DNA of 54,657 bases from an uncultured Verrucomicrobiota bacterium (GTDB lineage Bacteria; Verrucomicrobiota; Verrucomicrobiia; Verrucomicrobiales; Verrucomicrobiaceae), in assembly GCA_903838675.1 (NCBI GenBank), contig CAILZI010000236.1, positions 1-54,657 on the forward strand, given 5' to 3'. The position numbers were made by a program, and so were the translations under genes. Below the pieces are notes generated by a model, which was not told the origin of the DNA, did not search any database, and saw nothing but the letters and a program-made list of their open reading frames with translations. This document shows, one piece after another, positions 16,117 through 25,004 of the stretch. Each line of letters begins with the position of its first letter. Positions within the stretch are counted from its first letter, which is position 1.

Positions 16117-17481
16117 ATGTCTCCATTACCCCGCCGCCATTTCCTCAAGACCGCCGCCCTGAGCGCACTCGCCGGGCCAAACATTTTGCGTGCGGCCGAT
16201 TCAAAGCAGAAAATCCGCGTCGCATGCGTGGGCATCGGCCAGATGGGCAATGGTGCAGTGCAGGCATCCCAGGGTGAAGAAATCGTGGCTTTCTGCGATG
16301 TGGACTGGCGCGATCTCGGCGGACGCAGCGCCTTTGAACAAGCCAAAAAACATCCGACCGTCCCCAAGTTCACCGACTTCCGCGAGATGCTCGACAAGAA
16401 GGGCGGCGAGATCGATGCCGTCCTCATCTCCACCCCGGACCACACGCATTTCGCTGCAGCAATGGCCGCCATGGAGGCCAGGAAGCATGTCTTTGTGCAG
16501 AAGCCGCTGGCTCACAACATCTGGCAGGTGCGCACCCTGCAAAAGGCCGCGAAAAAATACGGCGTGCAGACCGTCATGGGCAATCAAGGCCACTGCTGGG
16601 AAGGCATCCGCCTGGTGAAGGAATGGTTCGAAGCCGGTGTGCTCGGTGAAGTCCGCGAAGTCCACTGCTGGACGGACCGCCCCGTGAGCAAGGTCGGCTT
16701 TTTGCAGACGTTCCCGACTCAGACACCCGCCGGCGAACCCGTCCCGAAAGAGGTGGATTGGAAACTGTGGCAGGGACCGGTTGCGGAGGCCGAATACAAT
16801 TCGCAATACCTGCCGCAATTCTGGCGCGGCTGGTGGAACTACGGCTGCGGCGGCCTCGGCGATATCGGCTGCCATTGTCTCGATGCCCCCTTCTGGACAC
16901 TGCAGCTCGGCATGCCGGAGAGGATCGAAGTCGTCGAGCAGCAGCCCGGCGATTACAAAGGCTACACCGCGCCAAAGTCACACATCATCTTCCACTTCGC
17001 CGCGCGTGGTGCACTGCCGCCCGTGCAGATTCACTGGTATGAAGGCGGCCTGCTCCCGGAGGCTCTGCCCGGTATGGCAAAAGGCCTGCCCGACAACGGC
17101 ATGATCATGAAAGGCAGCAAAGAGACGCTCTTCTCCGAAGGCATGCGCGTGCAGAGCCCCCAACTCTGGCCCCGTGAGCGCATGACGCCCATCATCGACA
17201 TCCTCCGCCGCAAGCCGCTGCCTCGTTCCGTTGCCGGTGAACCCATCGGCGAACTCTTCGCCGCCATCCGTGGCACCATTCCACATGCAGGTTCCCACTT
17301 CGACTATGCCTGCCCGCTGACCGAACTCGTGAACACCGGCGTGATGGCCATCCGCTCTGGCAAGACCATCGAATGGGACACCGCCAGCATGAAAGTCAAA
17401 GGCGCACCCGAATTTGATGCCTGGATCAAGGAACCCGTGCGCGATGGCTGGAGCTATGGCGAAGACCTTTGGAAATCATAA
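16117..17481 (+). CDS. Gfo/Idh/MocA family oxidoreductase, Tat-exported
   Basis: The protein is 454 residues. ATG 16117 is taken as the start; a GTG lies one codon earlier. A twin-arginine signal (PRRHFLKTAALSALAG) precedes the Rossmann motif VACVGIGQMGNGA. The family sequence VQKPLAHNIWQ stands for the usual EKP catalytic motif, and CGGLGDIGCHCLDAPFW belongs to the C-terminal domain. The family carries out NAD(P)-dependent sugar or inositol oxidation. The many exported members in Planctomycetes and Verrucomicrobia have unknown substrates and may keep their nucleotide tightly bound. It is followed 8 bases later by the beta-helix gene. Confidence 0.93.
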   Translation: MSPLPRRHFLKTAALSALAGPNILRAADSKQKIRVACVGIGQMGNGAVQASQGEEIVAFCDVDWRDLGGRSAFEQAKKHPTVPKFTDFREMLDKKGGEIDAVLISTPDHTHFAAAMAAMEARKHVFVQKPLAHNIWQVRTLQKAAKKYGVQTVMGNQGHCWEGIRLVKEWFEAGVLGEVREVHCWTDRPVSKVGFLQTFPTQTPAGEPVPKEVDWKLWQGPVAEAEYNSQYLPQFWRGWWNYGCGGLGDIGCHCLDAPFWTLQLGMPERIEVVEQQPGDYKGYTAPKSHIIFHFAARGALPPVQIHWYEGGLLPEALPGMAKGLPDNGMIMKGSKETLFSEGMRVQSPQLWPRERMTPIIDILRRKPLPRSVAGEPIGELFAAIRGTIPHAGSHFDYACPLTELVNTGVMAIRSGKTIEWDTASMKVKGAPEFDAWIKEPVRDGWSYGEDLWKS

Positions 17482-17489
17482 ATAAGAAC

Positions 17490-18362
17490 ATGATCCTGCA
17501 CCGACTTGTCCTCTTTCTGGCCATCGCCCTCACCACACATGCGCAGGAAATCCGCCGCACTCCGCTGACGCTGAAAGACGGCGGCACTCCTGACAAACCC
17601 GCAGTCTTTGACGGCAAAGGCATGATCATTGATCTCGGCATCGATGTGACGGCCCACGACTGGGAAAAGCAGGGCGATGTCTGGACCTCACACGGCCCCT
17701 TCGACAAACATCCAGCCGTTGACGACGTCCAACGTGCCGCGCTCTTCATTGAAGAGGTACCCATCCGCATCGTGCGAGATCGCACTGCCGAGCAAAAGAG
17801 CGGAGATAAAGGCAAGGTCATCTTCGCAGCACCGGAAGCTCTGCAACCTGGGCAGATGGGATTCAAATCCGACGGCTCTGTCTATTTCCGCTGGCCAGTG
17901 GGTAAATCTCCCGGCACTGCAAAAATTTTCCTGCCTCCCGCCGGACTGGCGAGCTGTGTGAACATCGCCTGCTCCTACCTCACCGTGAAGAACATCACCG
18001 CACTGCATGCAGCCAACGACGGCTTCAACATCCACGGCAATCGCCTTGGTATCCGCCTCGAAAATGTGAAAGCCTTTTCCAATGGCGACGAGGGCATCAG
18101 CGCCCATGAAACCGTGCAGATGGATGTCGTGGATTCCGAGATCGCCTGGAACGGCTCCTCCGCCGGCGGTGTGGCCGATGTGAACGACAGCATCACGACC
18201 TACACCAACTGCGAACTCCATCACAATCTCGCCGCCGCCTTCAGCTTCGCCGGAAAATCACACCGCGTCACCCACTGCCTCATCCACCATCAGACGAAGG
18301 ACATTGAGGTGCGCGAGAATTCCAAGGTGGAGCAATCCGACAATGAGTGGCGCAAGCCTTAA
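17490..18362 (+). CDS. Secreted right-handed parallel beta-helix protein
   Basis: The protein is 290 residues from the start at 17490, which gives the signal peptide MILHRLVLFLAIALTTHA; an earlier in-frame start at 17469 would overlap the upstream gene. Repeating strand patterns (YLTVKNITALHAANDGFNIH, GIRLENVKAFSNGDEGISAH, DVVDSEIAWNGSSAG, TYTNCELHHN) mark a right-handed beta-helix, as in polysaccharide lyases and carbohydrate epimerases. It is probably co-transcribed with the Gfo/Idh/MocA gene, suggesting a joint role on extracellular carbohydrate. No catalytic residues can be assigned. Its TAA shares the sequence TTAA with the stop of the convergent gene. Confidence 0.72.
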   Translation: MILHRLVLFLAIALTTHAQEIRRTPLTLKDGGTPDKPAVFDGKGMIIDLGIDVTAHDWEKQGDVWTSHGPFDKHPAVDDVQRAALFIEEVPIRIVRDRTAEQKSGDKGKVIFAAPEALQPGQMGFKSDGSVYFRWPVGKSPGTAKIFLPPAGLASCVNIACSYLTVKNITALHAANDGFNIHGNRLGIRLENVKAFSNGDEGISAHETVQMDVVDSEIAWNGSSAGGVADVNDSITTYTNCELHHNLAAAFSFAGKSHRVTHCLIHHQTKDIEVRENSKVEQSDNEWRKP

Positions 18363-19813
18363 GCGACCGGCCTTTTAAACTTCGCCTCATAACCCACCGC
18401 TCCGTCCACATCACGAAGCTGAAACGCGATCTCGCTTTCCTCGCCGTTCGGATGGAGCTCCACACAGAGGAAGCCGCCCTTCACTCGGTGAAACTTGTGG
18501 TAGGTCTTGTCCTCACCCGGTGAGCCGCTCGCATGCGAGTTGCTGGCCGGTCCGACGCTGAACTCCTGCACGCCTGTGCTCGGATGCACCGAGTGGTACT
18601 GCCAGTGGCGGTCGCCGCACACGACAAAAAAATTGTCCGGCACATGCCCCTGCAGCCACGTGCGAATCTCATCGCCCTCATGCGAGAAGCCCTCGTTGCT
18701 ATGGTTGTCGTTCTTGTTCCCGCGATCCGGGCCGACGAGCGGTGTTGGGCTGATCAGCACCTTCCACGTGGCGGTGCTCGCTTTGAGGGTGCGTTTGAAC
18801 CACGCCTTCTGCTCCGCACCCCAGATCGTCTTCTCGGGGCCGTCGTGCATCGTGTTCGGAGATCGGTAGTCACGCCCGTCTGTGAACCACACCTGCAAAT
18901 CACGCCCCCAGCGGATGGTGCGGAAATCGCGGTCACCGATCGGTGTTTGATCGCGGAACATCCGGATGCCTTCGTTAAAGGTGAATTCGCCGGCCTTCAT
19001 CCCCGGCCAGGAATCATTCGTGAGGGTGTCATGGTCATCCTTGAGCCAGTAGGTCGAGGTGCTGCGCGTGGCTGCCACCAGACGCGGCAGGCTGAACATC
19101 CGCTCCCAGTGCAGCCGTGCGAGCTCAAGCGACACCGCGCGCGGCGGATTGCTGTCATAATAAACTAGATCTCCCGTCATCACGATGAAACGCGGATCAA
19201 GCGCCGTCATGGATGGATAAATCGGATGCCCATCAGCGTGATCACGATCCTGATAGCCCTGGCAGGTCATCACACAGAAGCGTAGCGCAGTCGGCGCTGC
19301 ATGATCCGGCGCGGTATGAAATCTGCCTTTGAAACTCCCACCCGGCGCACCATCCGCACCCGCCGTTTCACTGAGATAATAGTAGGTGCTGCCCGGCTTG
19401 AGCGCACTCAGCTTGAACTGATGAATCCCATCCTTGCCTGCGCTCACATCTGCCCACGGCGTTTCCACCGCATCACTCAAATCCTCCTTCAATCCGTAGC
19501 GCACCCGGGCCTTGCCTGATGCCGCCGGGCACGCACCCTCGATCTCATGCGCAAGAGGCACCGGCTGCTGCTGTTCTTTCCCTTCTTTGGCTTTCTTCGG
19601 TTTGTCGAAGACCACCCCTAGGTTGTTGCGCACCGGAGCCTGCGTCAGTCGCGTCCAGACAATCGCCGTGGTGTCCGTCACCTCACCCACCCGAGTCCCC
19701 GTCGCCTGAAACGGCCCGGCCCCCTCCGCCTGTGCCAGCCAGGGCGTGGTGAGCGCCGCAGTGGCGGTGGTTTGGATGAAGCGACGACGGTTGAGTGCGG
19801 ATGCCTGGCTCAT
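18359..19813 (-). CDS. PhoD-like alkaline phosphatase, Tat-exported
   Basis: The protein is 484 residues. The start at 19813 gives a twin-arginine leader (ALNRRRFIQTTATAAL). The N-terminal Fn3-like domain carries GTRVGEVTDTTAIVWTR. The PhoD catalytic core shows FIVMTGDLVYYDSNP, LKDDHDTLTNDSWPG and VVCGDRHWQYHS, the Asp, Asn and His metal-binding set of the metallophosphatase fold. PhoD enzymes are phosphodiesterases/phosphomonoesterases using Fe and Ca outside the cytoplasm. The family name does not establish its substrate. It follows the leucine-rich-repeat-like gene by 40 bases and may share its transcript. Confidence 0.9.
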   Translation of the reverse strand: MSQASALNRRRFIQTTATAALTTPWLAQAEGAGPFQATGTRVGEVTDTTAIVWTRLTQAPVRNNLGVVFDKPKKAKEGKEQQQPVPLAHEIEGACPAASGKARVRYGLKEDLSDAVETPWADVSAGKDGIHQFKLSALKPGSTYYYLSETAGADGAPGGSFKGRFHTAPDHAAPTALRFCVMTCQGYQDRDHADGHPIYPSMTALDPRFIVMTGDLVYYDSNPPRAVSLELARLHWERMFSLPRLVAATRSTSTYWLKDDHDTLTNDSWPGMKAGEFTFNEGIRMFRDQTPIGDRDFRTIRWGRDLQVWFTDGRDYRSPNTMHDGPEKTIWGAEQKAWFKRTLKASTATWKVLISPTPLVGPDRGNKNDNHSNEGFSHEGDEIRTWLQGHVPDNFFVVCGDRHWQYHSVHPSTGVQEFSVGPASNSHASGSPGEDKTYHKFHRVKGGFLCVELHPNGEESEIAFQLRDVDGAVGYEAKFKRPVA

Positions 19814-19853
19814 GGTTCTGCCATGAACGTCGCCCGTCTCCATTTCTCTCGGG

Positions 19854-20729
19854 TTACAAACGCAGCTTCTTCACCAGCAGTTCATCCTTCTCGGCATCGC
19901 TCATCGCCTTGTAGTCCACCTTGCACTTCGGCAGCGCAGCCTGGATCGCCTCCACATCGGCGGCAGAAATGTCCACCGTCTCGATCTTCAATTTCTCCAG
20001 CTTTGGCAGCAATTGAAGCTGCGGAATGATTTTCGCGCTCAACCTCGCCTCGGAGAGTTCCAGCGCCTCCAGCGTCTTGATCTGCGCGATCACCGTCATC
20101 GTCGATTCATCAAAACTCACCGGCGTGTCCTTGCCCCACTCCGGCAGCCGCTGCCCCATGCGCAGCGCGGTCAGATTCGTCAGCTTCACAAGGCTGGCAT
20201 TCCCCGCCTGCGTTTGCGCCGTATGCCAGCTGCGAAACTCCTTGAGCTGCGTCAGCTGTCCAATGGCCTCCAGCGCCACATCACCCGCCGTCGACCCTGC
20301 AAAAGTGAGCCTCTCCAGCTTCGGCAATGCCTTGAGGCTCACCAGACCGCTGCCCGTGAAATCCTTTGAACGAAAAGCCGGGTGAAAAAACGCCAGCGAC
20401 TTGAGTTTCTGAAAAGCCGCAAAGTGCTTGTAGCCCGCATCCGTGAGCTGAATGCCATCCGTGCTGAGTTGCTCCAGCTCCACCAGACCCGTCAGCAGCG
20501 CAATCGTTTGATCGGTGATCGTCTTCCCGCTGATGGTGAGGTTTTTGATCGTGGTAAAACTCCCCAGCGTGCCGAAATCCGCCTCCGTGAAATTGTCACA
20601 CTTCACCTGCACCTGCGCCACCACTCCTCCCGTCTCCGTCACCTTTGCCCCCAGCTTTTGCAGGGCCTCAATATCAGCAGCCCAAAGACCACCACACGAC
20701 AAACCAAACACGACGAGGAAAAGTTTCAT
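19854..20729 (-). CDS. Secreted leucine-rich-repeat-like protein
   Basis: The protein is 291 residues from the start at 20729, giving the signal peptide MKLFLVVFGLSCGGLWA; a start four codons upstream is possible. Repeated units of about 24-26 residues with L..L.L.... spacing (TIKNLTISGKTITDQTIALL, ELEQLSTDGIQLTDAGYKHF, KLERLTFAGSTAGDVALEAI, TLEALELSEARLSAKII, KLEKLKIETVDISAADVEAI) form a solenoid. Such exported repeat proteins of PVC bacteria are thought to bind other proteins or carbohydrates. No catalytic motif is visible. Confidence 0.75.
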   Translation of the reverse strand: MKLFLVVFGLSCGGLWAADIEALQKLGAKVTETGGVVAQVQVKCDNFTEADFGTLGSFTTIKNLTISGKTITDQTIALLTGLVELEQLSTDGIQLTDAGYKHFAAFQKLKSLAFFHPAFRSKDFTGSGLVSLKALPKLERLTFAGSTAGDVALEAIGQLTQLKEFRSWHTAQTQAGNASLVKLTNLTALRMGQRLPEWGKDTPVSFDESTMTVIAQIKTLEALELSEARLSAKIIPQLQLLPKLEKLKIETVDISAADVEAIQAALPKCKVDYKAMSDAEKDELLVKKLRL

Positions 20730-20770
20730 GAGCCACATCATCCTTCACAAATCATAAATCATAAATTCGC

Positions 20771-22207
20771 TCAGCCTACACTGATCGGCCCCTCATGCAC
20801 ACCGGCATGCAGTCTCACCGGCGCATGCGTATGATTATGAATCACCGCATCCCCTTTGAACACCACGCCGGCACCGCATTCCACCGGACCATGCACCAGC
20901 AGGCTGCGGCAATGCAACAGGCTGGGCGTGTGCGGAAAGTTCTGCTCCAGCCCGTCCACCAGTTTGCACAGCTTTTGATCCAGATGCAGGTGCGGCGGCT
21001 GTCCATTACGGCTGGGGTGCAGTCGCAGGCAAAAATCCTCCGTGAGCTCATACGCATCCGAGCGCACTGCCAGCAGATCGCTCGTCGTCTTCACCGGCGC
21101 AAACCGCACCCGCGAGACCTCAATCGCACCCGCTCCGGCAAAACACTCGATCGCAGCCCCCATCGCTGTCTCCAGCTGCACCACCGCAGGCGAAGCAGCA
21201 TCACGCGGATCCACGGTTTTCTTGTTCATGATCGGCGGCAGCGGGATCAATCCGTCATTCGCTTCCAGCGCGGCCTTCAGCGCCTGAAGGTCAATCCACA
21301 GGTTGTTCGTGTTGAAATAGCGATGCTGGTCAATGTTTTGAAAGTGTCCCTCGTCAGCCTTCGGACACTGCGCCGACTCGCGCAGTAGAAAGCGTCCATC
21401 GCTCAGGCGCACCGCCAGATGCCCGCCCTTTTTGTCCGATTCCGTGCGCCGCGTCACCTCCATCGCAAACGGCATCCCACTATCCGCAAACCACGCAAGG
21501 ATGGCCGGGTCCAGCGTGGCTCCCAGGTTGTCCGAATTCGACACGAAAGCATACCGCACGCCACTGCTGAGCAATCGCTCCAGCCAGCCCGAGCCGGCGA
21601 GGCACGCATAGATGTCGCCATGGCCCGGCGGGCACCACTCTTGATCAGGGCTGGTGGGTGAAGTCGCAGGCTCCAGCGAGCTGGCCAGCACCTTCGGCAC
21701 CTTGTTCTGCATCAGCTCCCACGTTTCACGTCCGCCCAATTGGGGGAAACGTTTGGCCAGATGCTCCGCTGAATCAGCCGACGTGCTAAAACTGTTCATC
21801 AGCATGAACATCGGCACCTCGCCGCCGGTCTGCGATCGCAGCAGCAATATCTGCCGCGCGATCAAATCAAGAAACGTGTCCTCACCCCTCACCGGCAGCA
21901 GCGACTTCGCCTTCTCCAGTCCCATCCCCGTGCCCAGACCGCCATTCAGCTTGATGATCACCGTCTGCTTGAGCAATTCCGCCGCACGATTCGCCGCCGG
22001 AGGCGTGAGCGCATCCGCACAAGGAAGATCCCGCGCAGGCGAAATCGTGTCTTCAGGGATCATTCCCGTCTCACCCGCCAGCAGCGCCGCATAGCTGCCG
22101 CGAAACGCACGAATGGCGGATTCACTCAGCCCTTCGGCCTGCATTTTCTGACGAAAAGGGGCAAAGGAAGCTTCAATATTCTCGGGAGTACGGGATGTTT
22201 GGCTCAT
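20771..22207 (-). CDS. UTP--glucose-1-phosphate uridylyltransferase, eukaryote-type (UDPGP family)
   Basis: The protein is 478 residues. It makes UDP-glucose from glucose 1-phosphate and UTP in the cytoplasm. The nucleotide loop is KLNGGLGTGMG (86-96) followed by the EKAKSLLPVR lysine region. Other marks are FMLMNSFSTS, PPGHGDIY and VSNSDNLGATLD. The C-terminal left-handed beta-helix contains GAGVVFKGDAVIHNH. This is the eukaryotic/UDPGP family, not the GalU family usual in Bacteria. UDP-glucose would feed glycans or the exopolysaccharide whose export genes lie about 3 kb away. It could also use other sugar 1-phosphates. Confidence 0.88.
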   Translation of the reverse strand: MSQTSRTPENIEASFAPFRQKMQAEGLSESAIRAFRGSYAALLAGETGMIPEDTISPARDLPCADALTPPAANRAAELLKQTVIIKLNGGLGTGMGLEKAKSLLPVRGEDTFLDLIARQILLLRSQTGGEVPMFMLMNSFSTSADSAEHLAKRFPQLGGRETWELMQNKVPKVLASSLEPATSPTSPDQEWCPPGHGDIYACLAGSGWLERLLSSGVRYAFVSNSDNLGATLDPAILAWFADSGMPFAMEVTRRTESDKKGGHLAVRLSDGRFLLRESAQCPKADEGHFQNIDQHRYFNTNNLWIDLQALKAALEANDGLIPLPPIMNKKTVDPRDAASPAVVQLETAMGAAIECFAGAGAIEVSRVRFAPVKTTSDLLAVRSDAYELTEDFCLRLHPSRNGQPPHLHLDQKLCKLVDGLEQNFPHTPSLLHCRSLLVHGPVECGAGVVFKGDAVIHNHTHAPVRLHAGVHEGPISVG

Positions 22208-22277
22208 GAAGCCTCAACGCTAAAGTTAACCATCAGCCGAGGCAAATAATCATTCATAAGACATCCCGCAGTCCAGC

Positions 22278-23045
22278 TCACAGCACTGGGACCGGCGGCA
22301 GACGCACGCTCAAAATATAAGCAATAATATCCCAGCGCTGTTCCTCGCTCAGAGTCGCGGTAAAGCTCACCATCGGTGTCCCGTTCAACCCCGTGGCGAG
22401 CACACGGAACAAATCTGCTGGGGTGTCGCCGCAGCGCAGATGCGGCTGGCGCAGGTCCGCAGGTGCAGCAGGCATCCCCCAGATGTCCTTCAAGCTGATC
22501 GCAGCCTGTCCTTTTCCATCCGCTTTTTCGCCATGACATGCAGCACAGTTCACCGCGAAAAGTTTTTGTCCTGCCTGAGCATGCGCTGCCACCTCCGCCG
22601 CCCCTTCCAGCCACTCCGGTGGCGGAGAAAAGGTCAGGGCAGTCGCATAATTTTCCGGCTTCTTCCACCGGCGCGAAAATGATTTCAGATAGCCAATCAC
22701 CGCATCAATCTCATCCTTCTGCAAATGGCTGAAAATGCCCATGGCCGTGCCGCTCAATCCGCCCGTAATCGTGCGGCGCAGGTCGGCATCCGTCGGCAGC
22801 ATGCCGTACGGTGTGGTGCGAAATTTGAACATCCCCTCCCGAAACGAGCGCGGCTTCGGCTTCAGCGTCGGGCTCAGCTCCCCATTGCCATCTCCCCGCT
22901 GCCCATGGCAGACGATGCAGTTGCGTTCATACACATACTTCCCCTCCATGTACAGATTGAAGTCCAGCGGCACGGCCTGGTCTGCGGCCGGAAGGGCAGC
23001 AGCCAGGGCTAGAAAAACAAAGGTGCATCGGAAATACAAGTTCAC
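22278..23045 (-). CDS. Exported diheme cytochrome c
   Basis: The protein is 255 residues with a GTG start at 23045 and a signal peptide (MNLYFRCTFVFLALAAALPA). Two class-I cytochrome c domains are seen: CIVCH at 43-47 with Met102 a likely axial ligand, and CAACH at 167-171 with Met225 a likely axial ligand. Spacing and the GTAMGIF and GTPMVSF segments fit c-type domains that carry electrons in the periplasm. No oxidase or dehydrogenase is adjacent. It is divergent from ilvD. Confidence 0.88.
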   Translation of the reverse strand: MNLYFRCTFVFLALAAALPAADQAVPLDFNLYMEGKYVYERNCIVCHGQRGDGNGELSPTLKPKPRSFREGMFKFRTTPYGMLPTDADLRRTITGGLSGTAMGIFSHLQKDEIDAVIGYLKSFSRRWKKPENYATALTFSPPPEWLEGAAEVAAHAQAGQKLFAVNCAACHGEKADGKGQAAISLKDIWGMPAAPADLRQPHLRCGDTPADLFRVLATGLNGTPMVSFTATLSEEQRWDIIAYILSVRLPPVPVL

Positions 23046-23175
23046 CCTTCCTTATCGCGATTTGACCGTCGGAAACCACGCCGTTATTGCCAAATCCTGC
23101 GCGTGGCATGCCTCAAAGGCAGCTTGCGTGACGGATCATGTCTGCCATTTTGCTCGTTCCAAATTCCATCCTTTT

Positions 23176-24894
23176 ATGCCCAAAAAAGCCTCCGCCGCCA
23201 AGACCGACCTCCACCGCAAACACAGCGCCATCGTTGTCGATGGGGTGGATCGCGCCGCCAGCCGCGCCATGCTTCATGCCGTGGGCTTCAAGCGCGATGA
23301 CTTCAAAAAGTCGCAGATCGGCATCGCCTCCCTCTGGAGCATGGTCACCCCCTGCAACATGCACATCGACCGCCTGGCCAGAGAGGCCGCCAAAGGCGCG
23401 GACGCCGCCGGCGGCAAGAGCATCATCTTCAACACCATCACCATCTCCGATGGCATTTCCATGGGCACCGAAGGGATGAAATACTCCCTCGTCTCCCGTG
23501 AAGTCATCGCAGACTCCATCGAAACCGTCGTCGGCTGCGAAGGTATGGACGGCTTCGTCGCCATTGGCGGCTGCGACAAAAACATGCCCGGCTGCCTCAT
23601 GGCCATGGCCCGCCTGAACCGCCCCAGCGTCTTCGTTTACGGCGGCACCATTCTCCCCGGCTGCGTCGGCCCCGAGAAGAAGGACGCAGACATCGTCACC
23701 GTCTTCGAAGCCGTCGGCAAGCACGCCAACTGCCTCATCAATGACAAGGAGCTCGTCGACATCGAAGAGCACGCCATCCCCGGCGAAGGCAGCTGCGGCG
23801 GCATGTACACCGCCAACACCATGGCCAGTGCCATCGAGGCCCTCGGCATGAGCCTTCCAAATTCCGGCGCCCAGTCCGCTGTCGGCAATGAAAAGCTCAT
23901 CGATTGCTTCGACGCCGGTGCCGCTGTCATGAACATGATCAAGAAGGGCATCACCCCTCGCGACATCATGACGAAGGAAGCCTTCGAAAACGCCATCACC
24001 CTCATCATCACCCTCGGCGGCAGCACCAATGCCGTCCTCCACCTCATCGCCATGGCCCACAGCGCCGGCGTGAAGCTCGGCATCGAGGATTTCGTCCGCA
24101 TCGGCAAGAAGACCCCCGTGCTGGCAGACCTCAAGCCCAGCGGCAAGTACTTCATGAACGACCTCGTCAAGATCGGCGGCACCGTCCCGCTCATCCGCAT
24201 CCTGGTCAACGAAGGCCTCATGCACGGCGACTGCCTCACCGTCACCGGCAAGACCATGAAGGAGAACATGAAAAACTCCAAGATCGTCTGGCCCAAGGAT
24301 CAGAAGATCGTCAGCCCGCTGAGCAATCCCCTCAAGAAGGACAGCCACCTCGTCATCTTCAAAGGCAACCTCTGCCCCGAAGGTGCCGTCGGCAAAATCT
24401 CCGGCAAAGAAGGCCTCAAGTTCTCAGGCAAGGCCATCGTGTTCGAATCCGAAGAGACCGCGCTGCAGGCCATCCTCAATGACAAAGTCAAGAAAGGCCA
24501 CGTCATCGTCGTCCGCATGGAAGGCCCCAAAGGCGGCCCCGGCATGCGCGAAATGCTCTCCCCCACCTCCGCCATCATGGGCAAAGGCCTGGGTAAAGAT
24601 GTCGCCTTCATCACCGACGGCCGCTTCAGCGGCGGCAGCCACGGCTTCGTCGTCGGCCACGTCACCCCTGAAGCCTTCGTGGGCGGCCCGATTGCCGTCA
24701 TTAAGAACGGCGACCCCATCACCATCGACGCCGAAAAACGCGCCATCACCCTCGGAATTCCCGCCGCTGAACTGAAGGCACGCCTCGCGAAGTGGAAGCA
24801 GCCAAAGCCACGCTACACCCACGGTGTCCTCGCCAAATACGCCAAGCTCACCAGCAATGCGAGCCAGGGCGCCGTGACGGATCTGGGGCTGTAA
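23176..24894 (+). CDS. ilvD: Dihydroxy-acid dehydratase IlvD (canonical)
   Basis: The protein is 572 residues from ATG 23176. The frame is open 441 bases further upstream, but that part runs antisense through the cytochrome gene. IlvD converts 2,3-dihydroxy-isovalerate and -methylvalerate to the keto acids of valine and isoleucine synthesis. Cluster ligands C60 (TPCN), C133 (GGCDKNMPG) and C207 (GEGSCGGMYTANTM) are all present. So are GPKGGPGMREML and the catalytic GRFSGGSHG motif, which the paralogue at 1945 lacks. No other ilv genes are adjacent. Confidence 0.96.
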   Translation: MPKKASAAKTDLHRKHSAIVVDGVDRAASRAMLHAVGFKRDDFKKSQIGIASLWSMVTPCNMHIDRLAREAAKGADAAGGKSIIFNTITISDGISMGTEGMKYSLVSREVIADSIETVVGCEGMDGFVAIGGCDKNMPGCLMAMARLNRPSVFVYGGTILPGCVGPEKKDADIVTVFEAVGKHANCLINDKELVDIEEHAIPGEGSCGGMYTANTMASAIEALGMSLPNSGAQSAVGNEKLIDCFDAGAAVMNMIKKGITPRDIMTKEAFENAITLIITLGGSTNAVLHLIAMAHSAGVKLGIEDFVRIGKKTPVLADLKPSGKYFMNDLVKIGGTVPLIRILVNEGLMHGDCLTVTGKTMKENMKNSKIVWPKDQKIVSPLSNPLKKDSHLVIFKGNLCPEGAVGKISGKEGLKFSGKAIVFESEETALQAILNDKVKKGHVIVVRMEGPKGGPGMREMLSPTSAIMGKGLGKDVAFITDGRFSGGSHGFVVGHVTPEAFVGGPIAVIKNGDPITIDAEKRAITLGIPAAELKARLAKWKQPKPRYTHGVLAKYAKLTSNASQGAVTDLGL

Positions 24895-24951
24895 GCCTTT
24901 AAAGCCCACAAAATCGTTGCGGCCCGATGAAGCTGTGATGATAGGAGGGCC

Positions 24952-25004
24952 TCGTCATCCTGACTTGGCCTTCCTTCGTCATTCTGATTTCGTCATTCCT
25001 ATTC
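24952..25004. repeat. Three imperfect direct repeats of TCGTCATTCTGATTT
   Basis: Copies are at 24952-24966 (TCGTCATCCTGACTT), 24976-24990 (TCGTCATTCTGATTT) and 24990-25004 (TCGTCATTCCTATTC). The last copy contains the TAG stop of the Wza-like gene on the - strand. They lie between the convergent ilvD and Wza-like genes. Function is unknown; they may be a dispersed short repeat of this genome. Confidence 0.6.

Noticed and set aside
22735..23175. N-terminal extension of IlvD by 147 codons
   Set aside because: The extension runs antisense to the cytochrome c gene and reads as random sequence; IlvD begins at MPKKASAAKT with normal length.
23113..24348. Open frame of 411 codons on the - strand
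   Set aside because: It is a mirror frame of ilvD, rich in Asp, Gly and Ala without domain structure; the sense strand carries the complete IlvD motifs.
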